A DNA stretch of 8,740 nucleotides from Deltaproteobacteria bacterium (GTDB taxonomy: Bacteria; Bdellovibrionota; UBA1018; UBA923): NCBI GenBank assembly GCA_016194725.1, contig JACQAW010000336.1:1-8740 (forward strand), read 5' to 3'. The notes under the pieces were generated by a model. The model saw nothing but the letters and a program-made list of their open reading frames with translations, was not told the DNA's origin and made no database searches. The translations under genes and the position numbers were made by a program. Positions 1 through 5,672 of this stretch are shown here, in pieces; position 1 is the first letter of the stretch, and each line of letters starts with the position of its first letter.

Positions 1-541
1 ATGACTACAGGAAGATGGGTGCGTTCCTGAAGTACAGGAATGGCGCTGAGGTCGAGCGTATTTCGGGTTGCGGTTTCAAAGGTGCGGATGCCGCGTTCGC
101 ACAAGATGACGTTCTTGTTGCCGGCCGCGAGAATGTATTCCGCCGACATCAAAAACTCCTCGATACTGACGCTCATGCCGCGTTTGAGGAAAACCGGTTT
201 TTTTGACCGGCCGACTTCCTTGAGCAGGGAAAAGTTCTGGCAGTTGCGCGCGCCGATCTGCAGCACGTCGGCATACTCCTCGACGACCTCGAGGTCGGCT
301 GTATCCATGATTTCTGTGACCGTAGGCAGCTTTACGGCCTGCCCGGCTTTTTTAAGCAGCTTCAAGCCTTCCACGCCAAGGCCCTGGAAGGCGTAAGGCG
401 AGGTGCGAGGTTTGAAGGCACCACCGCGCAGAAAAGTTGCGCCAGCCTTTTTACATGGGGGGTGTAGCCGAGGTCCTTGATCGCTTTGACGACCTTGTTA
501 ATTTCCTTGTCTTTGGCGCCCTGCTTAAGAACGATAATCAC
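1..541 (-). pseudogene. aroF: DAHP synthase (3-deoxy-7-phosphoheptulonate synthase, Thermotoga-like type), internally deleted and frameshifted; 3' end outside window
   Basis: An intact enzyme would condense phosphoenolpyruvate and erythrose 4-phosphate in the first step of the shikimate pathway. The best start is GTG at 541-539 with GGAG about 8 nt upstream. It gives a ferredoxin/ACT-like N-terminal segment (IIVLKQGAKDKEINKVVKAI, then KDLGYTPHVK) that ends at an A5 run (448-452). From there the TIM-barrel sequence continues in the -1 frame: AGATFLRGGAFKPRTSPYAF, later LQIGARNCQNF, PVFLKRG, LCERGIRTFETATRNTLD and ERTHLPVV, open to base 1. Compared with family members as I remember them, roughly 80-85 codons are missing between the two parts. 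These include the rest of the N-terminal domain and the first barrel strand with the AGPC motif, whose Cys binds the catalytic metal. In the original frame translation stops at 362. The core has no other lesion within the window, so the loss is recent or is an assembly or sequencing artefact. Confidence 0.85.
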
Positions 542-634
542 GTGGTCGTCTCCCAAATCTGCGGTAGAAGATAAGCTTTCCGCTTGACTTTGATAGCCCC
601 CAGAACTTACACCCAAAGGATAGTACCCGAATGA

Positions 635-650
635 AATGGTTGTCACCATT
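635..650. repeat. Short inverted repeat AATGGT-TGTC-ACCATT upstream of the 674 gene
   Basis: Six-base arms at 635-640 and 645-650 flank a 4-base loop, about 10 bases before the ribosome binding site of the gene at 674. It could be a leader hairpin or an operator half-site pair. The surrounding divergent gap (542-673) has only a weak plus-strand promoter candidate, TTGACT at 584-589 and TTACAC at 607-612 with a 17-base spacer. Confidence 0.35.
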
Positions 651-673
651 CTTATTAACGGAGAGATTTTTAA

Positions 674-1441
674 ATGCCTGGAAAGAAAGCAAAAGCCCCA
701 ATCGCCGCATCTGCTGCCGCAAAGAAAGGCACTGCAAAAGTCAGCGCTAAAGGCGGAGCGATCGGATCGCTGAAGAAAATGTTGGGTTTCGCAACCTTGG
801 CAAAAGCGACTGGTGCGAAAAGCGCGCCAGCCGCGAAGGCCACCCCAGCTTCAAAAAGTTTGAAGGCCGCACCGACCAAGGGGATTCTGAAAGCTGGAAA
901 GGCGGGCAAGCCTGCTCCTGTCGCAAAGCCCGCCCCTAATTTAAAAGCAGGCAAAGGCGCAGCCGCTGCAATGGGCAAAAAACAGGAAGCCCCCCCAAAA
1001 TCTGAGCTTCTGGCAAAAGGCAAAGCGGAAGCACCGGCGAAGGCTCCGAGCAAGCCTGGAAAAGCCACGGGCAAGCGGTCGGATTCTCTCGCCCATGGTG
1101 CGCCAGTTTGCCGCGAAGTGGCCTGCGAGCTGATGTCGACCACGGGCGGTTACTGCCGCATGCATTACATCAAGAACTGGAAAAAGATTAAGCGCAAGGA
1201 AATGATCCTGAAGGAAAAGAAGCTCAATCACTATATCGAAGAGCTTGTTTCGAAGTATCCTGACAAATATATCGAAGCCATTCGTCAGGACCTTGCCAGT
1301 GAAAAAGACTTCGCGAAAGTCATCGCTGACCTCGAGATCGAAGAAGGCATGGATGATTTTGAATCGGTGGAAACTGAAAGCGCCGAAGGAATCATCGACA
1401 ATCTCAAGCGGGATTTCGAAGACGACGGCGACGTATTTTAA
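674..1441 (+). CDS. Lys/Ala/Pro-rich histone-like protein with C-terminal Cys/His putative zinc motif and acidic tail
   Basis: The product has 255 residues. ATG at 674 follows a GGAGAG ribosome binding site at 660-665. Residues 1 to about 142 are low complexity (Lys, Ala, Pro, Gly) and strongly basic, like the tails of bacterial histone-H1-like proteins, so nucleic-acid binding is plausible. A compact block follows: C146, C151, C161 and H164 (C-x4-C-x9-C-x2-H) ending GYCRMHYIKNW. This resembles the small CxxxxC...GxCxxHYxxW zinc-binding motif seen in various DNA-related and mobile-element proteins. Residues 166-185 form a very basic helix, 186-222 look like a helical pair, and 222-255 are rich in Asp and Glu. 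There is no signal peptide, so it is cytoplasmic. A terminator at 1479-1512 suggests a single-gene transcript. I do not know a characterised homologue. I recall similar hypothetical proteins in Bdellovibrio relatives but cannot confirm this. Confidence 0.85.
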   Translation: MPGKKAKAPIAASAAAKKGTAKVSAKGGAIGSLKKMLGFATLAKATGAKSAPAAKATPASKSLKAAPTKGILKAGKAGKPAPVAKPAPNLKAGKGAAAAMGKKQEAPPKSELLAKGKAEAPAKAPSKPGKATGKRSDSLAHGAPVCREVACELMSTTGGYCRMHYIKNWKKIKRKEMILKEKKLNHYIEELVSKYPDKYIEAIRQDLASEKDFAKVIADLEIEEGMDDFESVETESAEGIIDNLKRDFEDDGDVF

Positions 1442-1478
1442 TTCGTCCGGGTCGGGCTCGTATCTTAACGATTACATG

Positions 1479-1512
1479 ACGGGTGCCAGAGAATTTCTCG
1501 GGCGCCCGTTTT
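1479..1512 (+). terminator. Intrinsic terminator after the histone-like gene
   Basis: A nine-base arm ACGGGTGCC (1479-1487) pairs with GGCGCCCGT (1501-1509), with one G-T wobble. Inside it GAGAA-T-TTCTC forms a second perfect stem. The 3' arm runs into TTTT (1509-1512). It lies 37 bases after the stop codon at 1441. The U-run is only on the plus strand, so it serves this gene rather than the convergent acetyltransferase, although the hairpin could also hinder polymerase from the other side. Confidence 0.8.
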
Positions 1513-1529
1513 CATTTGAAAGCCCGCCA

Positions 1530-2129
1530 CTACCGCCTGGGCGCCGGTGCCGGCGATAAGCACTTCCAGCTCGAGCCGCTCAAGGGCGGCAAGGCGCAGG
1601 CCAGATTTTCGGTCAAAGGCTGTGTCAAGGGATCTTGGGCAGGCTGCGGTGGAGTGGCGAGCAGGCGTCGCATTCCAAACTCGACGCTTTTGTCGGGGTC
1701 GCCCAGGATGCGGCTTGCGAAAATTTGGTAACCCCGGCGTCGGTACAGCGCATGACCGTGGACCAGGCGGACGTCGGACCAGAGTTCCATGCGTTTTGCG
1801 CCCGCGTTCAGGGCCCACGACTCTGCGGCATCGCAGAGCCGGGTGCCCAGCCCCTGGCCGCGGACTTCTTTTGCGAGGTACAGGCGATGCAGCTCGGCAG
1901 CGTCGGCGACCAGATGCGCGGCCACCGTGCCCACAAGCACGCCATCGCGTTCGGCCACCTGAAACATGAAGTTTGTTCCCCGATAATGGGAATGCGGCGA
2001 CTCCAAATCCTTATCCCAGCCCCCGAGCTCAAAGGTCATGCCGTATTCGGCGAAGACCTTGCCTATGAGGATGCCAACGGCGGCGGCATCGCGCGCTTGC
2101 AGATCGCGAAGCGTAATTTCGCCGGACAT
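1530..2129 (-). CDS. GNAT-family N-acetyltransferase
   Basis: The product has 199 residues and probably transfers an acetyl group from acetyl-CoA to an amine; the substrate cannot be read from sequence. The GNAT fold is evident: ITLRDLQARDAAAV at the N-terminus, a beta-strand with VLVGTVAAHLV (65-74), then ELHRLYLAKEVRGQGLGT (79-96) carrying the acetyl-CoA motif R90-x-x-G93-x-G95, and a C-terminal HGHALYRRRGYQ (124-135) typical of motif B. After about residue 157 comes a roughly 40-residue Pro-rich tail not needed for the fold. I chose ATG at 2129, 11 bases after the upstream gene's stop, with AAGG very close before it. Longer starts up to 2276 would run antisense-like, Arg-rich sequence through the upstream gene's coding region. 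It is probably co-transcribed with the 177-residue gene. Confidence 0.85.
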   Translation of the reverse strand: MSGEITLRDLQARDAAAVGILIGKVFAEYGMTFELGGWDKDLESPHSHYRGTNFMFQVAERDGVLVGTVAAHLVADAAELHRLYLAKEVRGQGLGTRLCDAAESWALNAGAKRMELWSDVRLVHGHALYRRRGYQIFASRILGDPDKSVEFGMRRLLATPPQPAQDPLTQPLTENLACALPPLSGSSWKCLSPAPAPRR

Positions 2130-2140
2130 TGCCTTGCGAC

Positions 2141-2674
2141 TCAGTGGAGTTTCTTTTTCTTTCGTTTTTCGTCGTCCTGCTCGAGAATCGCGTCGGCCAC
2201 GGCTTCGAGGTCGGGGTTGTCGCGGTTGATCTTGAGGTACACGCGGGTGTTTTTGTCGATCTCGACCGGCGTCCACGACTGGCGGTATTCCAGATCATAT
2301 TCCACGGGGCGACCTTCGGTGAAGAAGTTATTGAAAAAGCTGGCCGTGGCGTCGACGCAAAGATTGACCGAGGCCTGCACGGCCTCTGAGCTCGAAAGCG
2401 GCTTCAGGCCCGCCTCGGTTTTCAGGGGAGCTGGGGGATGATCGACCGAAGCATAGCAGGTCGTCATCCTGAGGTTTTTGCCGGGATGGTGCAGCGAGAT
2501 CGAAAGCAAAACCTCGTCTGGATAGAGTTCGCCGTGCACGACGAATTTTTCCTTGGAGCCTTTTTCGATGAGGAGCTGTTTGGCGAAGTTCTTGTTGAAG
2601 ATGTCTTCTACAAGCTTCAGATAATCCCTGGGCAGCTTTGTTCCACGTAAAAGCGTGTCTTTACGGCGATCCAT
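2141..2674 (-). CDS. Conserved-looking hypothetical protein, 177 residues
   Basis: I do not recognise this protein. It starts at ATG 2674; a GGGA sits about 10 bases upstream. There is no signal peptide or membrane segment, so it is probably cytoplasmic. It looks like a folded alpha/beta protein: a basic N-terminal helix (LPRDYLKLVEDIFNKNF, 14-30), strands with KFVVHGELYPDEVLLSISLH (43-62), a section around 98-118 (EAVQASVNLCVDATASFFNN) that may be a helix, then strands VEYDLEY and TRVYLKIN, and a highly charged end with five Lys/Arg in a row. The acetyltransferase gene follows directly, suggesting a two-gene operon transcribed away from the divergent secreted-protein gene. It is a real gene rather than a shadow: the amino-acid composition is ordinary, whereas the overlapping plus-strand frames give Arg/Ser/Gly-rich mixtures. 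Confidence 0.75.
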   Translation of the reverse strand: MDRRKDTLLRGTKLPRDYLKLVEDIFNKNFAKQLLIEKGSKEKFVVHGELYPDEVLLSISLHHPGKNLRMTTCYASVDHPPAPLKTEAGLKPLSSSEAVQASVNLCVDATASFFNNFFTEGRPVEYDLEYRQSWTPVEIDKNTRVYLKINRDNPDLEAVADAILEQDDEKRKKKKLH

Positions 2675-2680
2675 AGTTCA

Positions 2681-2709
2681 AAAGTCCCATACGTTGACAC
2701 ACCCGTCAA
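2681..2709 (-). promoter_or_regulatory. Candidate promoter for the 177-residue/GNAT operon
   Basis: On the minus strand, TTGACG (2709-2704) and GACTTT (2686-2681) are separated by exactly 17 bases. Only six bases separate the -10 box from the ATG at 2674, so the transcript could start at or near the start codon. The -10 box is poor, hence modest confidence. Confidence 0.4.
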
Positions 2710-2720
2710 TCACGTTTAAG
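2694..2720 (+). promoter_or_regulatory. Candidate promoter for the secreted protein gene at 2749
   Basis: A consensus -35 box TTGACA lies at 2694-2699, with TTTAAG (2715-2720, 15-base spacer) or TAAGAG (2717-2722, 17-base spacer) as -10. Its first five bases and the oppositely oriented -35 form the inverted repeat TTGAC-N6-GTCAA (2694-2709), so the two divergent promoters occupy the same DNA. Confidence 0.45.
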
Positions 2721-2748
2721 AGGGCGCTAACAAAGGGGATCATGAATT

Positions 2749-3330
2749 ATGAAGATCAAGGTTGAGCGGCAGGCGCAACTCGGTAGCGTCCAAGCTTGGA
2801 CGCTACCGACCGTTGCCCGCTCATGTTTGAATGTATTGTCGAGTGTGCTGTGTGTCGGTCTACCTGGTATGATTGTGTCCACGAGCGTTAAAGCGCAAAC
2901 TGTTGCTCTGACAATCACAGATCAGGCGACTCCGGGAACTGCCCCGACAACTCCAACGCCACCGACCGCCCCAACGAACCCGGTTCCCGCCGAACCTACA
3001 CCTGCGCCGGTGCCCGCTGCGCCAACGCTTGAGGAGCGAGTGCAAAAAATGGAAGCCTCGGTTGCGGATTTGGGCGGCCGGGTAACGACGCTCGAAAACA
3101 CGGGCGGCCCCACGGGCTGGAGCTGCGCGGCTCAGTGCGGCGGTTTTACGAACTCCAATCTGGACTACAAGATCGTCAATGGCGCCGGACGCACCGCCCT
3201 TGAAGCATTTCGCGCGATACAGACCGCCTGCGATTCCAACCTGTTTAATGGCATTTCTTACTACGGCCCAAACAACGGGAATCGTATGATCAACCCGGCG
3301 ACGATTCAAAACGCCTGCGTGAAGAACTAA
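2749..3330 (+). CDS. Small exported protein with Pro/Thr-rich linker, short coiled coil and four-Cys C-terminal domain
   Basis: The product has 193 residues and an unknown function. ATG at 2749 follows AAGGGG at 2733-2738. A Sec signal peptide is likely: Lys2, Lys4, Arg7 and Arg24, hydrophobic stretch from about 26 to 47 (CLNVLSSVLCVGLPG onward), with cleavage near VKA-QT (49/50). The basic n-region is unusually long because residues about 6-25 are encoded by a large inverted repeat. The mature part has a Thr/Pro/Ala-rich linker (60-93), a short heptad-like segment LEERVQKMEASVADLGGRV (94-112), and a compact domain (123-193) with Cys126, Cys130, Cys161 and Cys190 that could form two disulfides in the periplasm or outside. 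The layout suggests a surface or periplasmic protein holding a small domain on a spacer. Its stop codon overlaps the htrA stop codon from the other strand. No family was recognised. Confidence 0.75.
   Translation: MKIKVERQAQLGSVQAWTLPTVARSCLNVLSSVLCVGLPGMIVSTSVKAQTVALTITDQATPGTAPTTPTPPTAPTNPVPAEPTPAPVPAAPTLEERVQKMEASVADLGGRVTTLENTGGPTGWSCAAQCGGFTNSNLDYKIVNGAGRTALEAFRAIQTACDSNLFNGISYYGPNNGNRMINPATIQNACVKN
2763..2823. repeat. Large inverted repeat with a perfect 30-bp palindrome inside a coding region
   Basis: The centre is a perfect palindrome without spacer at 2780-2809: TCGGTAGCGTCCAAG is followed by its exact reverse complement, with AAGCTT in the middle. The symmetry continues imperfectly: GCAAC (2775-2779) matches GTTGC (2812-2816), and TGAGCGG (2763-2769) matches CCGCTCA (2817-2823). 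The whole lies in frame in the signal-peptide part of the gene at 2749 and encodes residues about 6-25. I found no second copy in the window and no clear target-site duplication. Confidence 0.9.
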
Positions 3331-4409
3331 AAGACTCCTTCAGGCAGATCGCTCGTATCGGGGGCGGCCGTCAGCTTGACATCAAGACTGATCGGCCTGC
3401 CCTCGCGCGTGAGCTTGAGCGCAATGGACTGGCCCGGTTTGAATTTGGAGAGGATGCGCTGAATGTCGCCGCGCTCTTTGACATCCTGCCCGTTGAGTTT
3501 GAGCAAAATATCGCCGGTCATGATGCCGCTGTGGGTGGCCGGGCCTTTGCCGTGCAGCTTGACCACCGCCACCCCGTGATCGACGGGCAGCTGGTAGTAA
3601 TACTGCAATGCGGGCGTGATGTTTTCGCCCAGCACTCCCAGCCACGCGCGCACCACGTAGCCAAAGTTTTTGAGCTCTTCCAGATGCAGCTTGGCCTCGT
3701 CGATGGGAATCGCAAAGCCCAGGTTCTGGCCCTGAGCGTTGATGGCCGTGTTGATGCCAATGACGTGACCGGCCAGATCAAACAGAGGGCCGCCTGAGTT
3801 GCCGAAGTTGATACTGGCATCGGTTTGCAAAAAATTATCAAAGGCACCCATGCCGATGGCGCGGTTTTTGGCGCTGATGATGCCGGCAGTGACGGTATGC
3901 TGGAGCCCAAAAGGGTTTCCAATGGCAAAAACCGACTCGCCAATGCGCACCTTTTCGCTGGAGCCCATTTCGGTGAACTTGAGATTGGGAGTGCCGGAGC
4001 CACCTTTGAGCTGCAGCAGCGCCAGATCCAAAGCGCGGTCGCGTCCGATGACCTTGGCTTTGATGCGGCGTTTGTCGAGCAGGGTGACGACCACCTCGTC
4101 GGCTTTTTCGATGACGTGATTGTTGGTCAGCACGTAGCCGCTGGCGTCGATAATGAAGCCGGAGCCAAGCGAGGACTGCTGCTCGATCTGGGCTTCGGGA
4201 ATGCCGAACATGCCGAAGAACTCGGGCATGCCTCGGAGCATGTAGTTGGTCACAAAGCGGGTGGACGAGATATTGACGACCCCTGGCGAAACTTTCTCGA
4301 CCAGGTCGGGAAGCTGGTTGCCCGGTGGCGCGTTGCCGGCCAAGGCGAGCGTTGCGAAAAAGACGTAAAGTGGGAGCAGGAAGGGAGCAAATCGCCGGTT
4401 TTTACTCAT
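3327..4409 (-). CDS. htrA: Periplasmic HtrA/DegP-family serine protease with one PDZ domain
   Basis: The product has 360 residues from ATG at 4409. The signal peptide (SKNRRFAPFLLPLYVFFATL, cleavage near ALA-GN) places it in the periplasm, where this family degrades or senses misfolded proteins. The trypsin-like domain shows all three catalytic residues: His98 in TNNHVIEKAD, Asp128 in DRALDLALLQL and Ser205 in FGNSGGPL. The oxyanion region GNPFG and the FAIPID segment are also present. A single PDZ domain (about 255-350) contains LGVLGENITPAL and SGIMTGDILLKLNGQDV. One PDZ makes the layout DegS-like, but without more context I keep the general name. A TTG at 4445 would add 12 residues before the signal peptide and overlap the promoter, so ATG is preferred. 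No Shine-Dalgarno sequence precedes it. Its TAG stop overlaps the TAA of the convergent secreted protein gene. Confidence 0.95.
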   Translation of the reverse strand: MSKNRRFAPFLLPLYVFFATLALAGNAPPGNQLPDLVEKVSPGVVNISSTRFVTNYMLRGMPEFFGMFGIPEAQIEQQSSLGSGFIIDASGYVLTNNHVIEKADEVVVTLLDKRRIKAKVIGRDRALDLALLQLKGGSGTPNLKFTEMGSSEKVRIGESVFAIGNPFGLQHTVTAGIISAKNRAIGMGAFDNFLQTDASINFGNSGGPLFDLAGHVIGINTAINAQGQNLGFAIPIDEAKLHLEELKNFGYVVRAWLGVLGENITPALQYYYQLPVDHGVAVVKLHGKGPATHSGIMTGDILLKLNGQDVKERGDIQRILSKFKPGQSIALKLTREGRPISLDVKLTAAPDTSDLPEGVF

Positions 4410-4416
4410 GTCTGGA

Positions 4417-4445
4417 AAAGTAAAGCGGTGCAAAATTATTGACAA
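4417..4445 (-). promoter_or_regulatory. Promoter of htrA, probably giving a leaderless transcript
   Basis: On the minus strand, TTGTCA (4445-4440) and TACTTT (4422-4417) have an ideal 17-base spacer. The ATG of htrA is seven bases after the -10 box and no ribosome binding site is visible, so transcription would begin at or within a few bases of the start codon. Confidence 0.55.
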
Positions 4446-4467
4446 GTTTTTTCAACGGGGCCAACTT
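4439..4467 (+). promoter_or_regulatory. Candidate promoter of the thiolase/CoA-transferase operon
   Basis: TTGACA at 4439-4444 is a consensus -35 box lying on the opposite strand of htrA's -35. At 17-base spacing the -10 position reads CAACTT (4462-4467), a poor match, so an activator or another sigma factor may be needed. The thiolase start at 4488 has AGGAG eight bases upstream. Confidence 0.35.
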
Positions 4468-4487
4468 GATTCGCAGGAGATATTCTA

Positions 4488-5669
4488 ATGTTGAAAACTG
4501 TTTATGTTCTGGCAGCGCGTCGTACCCCGGTAGGGTCTTTCATGGGTGCGCTGGCGAATGTGCCTGCACCTAAGCTTGGCGCCGTTGCCATTGAAGCGGC
4601 GCTGAAAGAAGCGGGCGTGAAGCCCGAAGCGGTCAGTCAGGTTTATATGGGCTGCGTGCTCAGTGCCGGAATTGGTCAGGCGCCCGCGCGCCAGGCCGCG
4701 ATATTCGCCGGGCTGCCGAAGTCCACCCCGTGCACCACGGTCAATAAGGTTTGCGGCAGTGGCATGAAGGCCGTGATGCTGGCCGCCCAGAGCATCGAAA
4801 CGGGCGAAAGCGAAGTGGTCGTCGCGGGGGGCATGGAAAACATGTCGCTGGTCCCGCACCTGCTCGAAAATTCCCGCAATGGCTATCGCATGGGCCATCA
4901 GAAGATGACCGACGGCATGATCAAAGACGGGTTGTGGGACCCGTACAACGACTTTCACATGGGCAACGCAGCTGAACTTTGTGCAAAGGAACTTAAGTTT
5001 TCTCGAGAGGCTCAAGACCAGTTCGCGATTCAAAGCTTCAAGCGCGCTCAGGATGCGATCAAGAACGGGCATTTCAAAAAAGAAATCGCGCCCGTGGCTA
5101 TTCAGCAGAAAAAGGGCGATCCGGTTCTGGTCGACACTGACGAAGGTCCCGGCAAAGCGCAGTTCGACAAGATTCCGAAACTTTCGCCCGTGTTCATCAA
5201 AGACGGCACCGTGACCGCGGCCAATGCCAGCACCATCAATGACGGTGCTTCGGCTTTGGTTTTGGCCAGCGAGGAATACGTGAAGCGCGCGGGCGCCAAA
5301 CCCATTGCCAAACTCGTAAGCTATTCCCAGTTTGCTCAGGCGCCGGAATGGTTCACGACCGCGCCCGTGGAAGCCGCTCGCAAAGTGCTCAAGAGCTCGA
5401 GCTGGGAAGTCAAAGACGTCGATCTTTGGGAAGTCAACGAGGCGTTCGCCGTGGTGGCGATGGCCTCGCGCCAGGAGCTGGGCATTGATGAGGCCAAGCT
5501 GAACGTGCATGGCGGCGGAGTGAGCCTGGGGCACCCCATTGGCTCAAGCGGCGCGCGAATTCTGGTCACGCTGATTCACGCTCTGGGCACTCACGGCAAG
5601 CGCAAGGGATTGGCTTCGATTTGCATCGGTGGTGGCGAAGCCACGGCAGTAACTCTGGAAAGGGTTTGA
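4488..5669 (+). CDS. atoB: Acetyl-CoA acetyltransferase (acetoacetyl-CoA thiolase)
   Basis: The product has 393 residues, the normal length for a biosynthetic or degradative short-chain thiolase. It interconverts two acetyl-CoA and acetoacetyl-CoA plus CoA in the cytoplasm. The catalytic set is complete: nucleophile Cys89 in NKVCGSGMKA, His349 in GGGVSLGHPIGSSGAR and the general-base Cys379 in CIGGGEA. The N-terminal VLAARRTPVGSF and the NEAFA motif (in LWEVNEAFAVV) are also typical. The start ATG follows AGGAG. The stop at 5669 is three bases before the next gene, a CoA-transferase subunit, so the likely physiological direction here is cleavage of acetoacetyl-CoA made by that enzyme. A role in making acetoacetyl-CoA for polyhydroxybutyrate is possible in general, but no reductase or synthase gene is adjacent. 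Confidence 0.95.
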   Translation: MLKTVYVLAARRTPVGSFMGALANVPAPKLGAVAIEAALKEAGVKPEAVSQVYMGCVLSAGIGQAPARQAAIFAGLPKSTPCTTVNKVCGSGMKAVMLAAQSIETGESEVVVAGGMENMSLVPHLLENSRNGYRMGHQKMTDGMIKDGLWDPYNDFHMGNAAELCAKELKFSREAQDQFAIQSFKRAQDAIKNGHFKKEIAPVAIQQKKGDPVLVDTDEGPGKAQFDKIPKLSPVFIKDGTVTAANASTINDGASALVLASEEYVKRAGAKPIAKLVSYSQFAQAPEWFTTAPVEAARKVLKSSSWEVKDVDLWEVNEAFAVVAMASRQELGIDEAKLNVHGGGVSLGHPIGSSGARILVTLIHALGTHGKRKGLASICIGGGEATAVTLERV

Positions 5670-5672
5670 ACC

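Noticed and set aside
670..1143. Minus-strand Ala/Phe-rich open frame opposite the histone-like gene
   Set aside because: Its Ala/Phe-rich composition is the complement of Lys/Ala codons in the plus gene; no start signal.
1635..2441. Plus-strand open frame of 268 codons
   Set aside because: It spans the GNAT gene and part of the 177-residue gene on the other strand, has no ribosome binding site or recognisable motif, and crosses their gene boundary.
4410..4445. TTG start at 4445 for htrA adding 12 residues
   Set aside because: It would put residues before a normal signal peptide and coincide with the -35 box; ATG at 4409 fits better.
4485..5534. Minus-strand open frame of 349 codons opposite the thiolase
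   Set aside because: The plus strand encodes a complete thiolase with all catalytic residues; the reverse frame is a by-product of high G+C.
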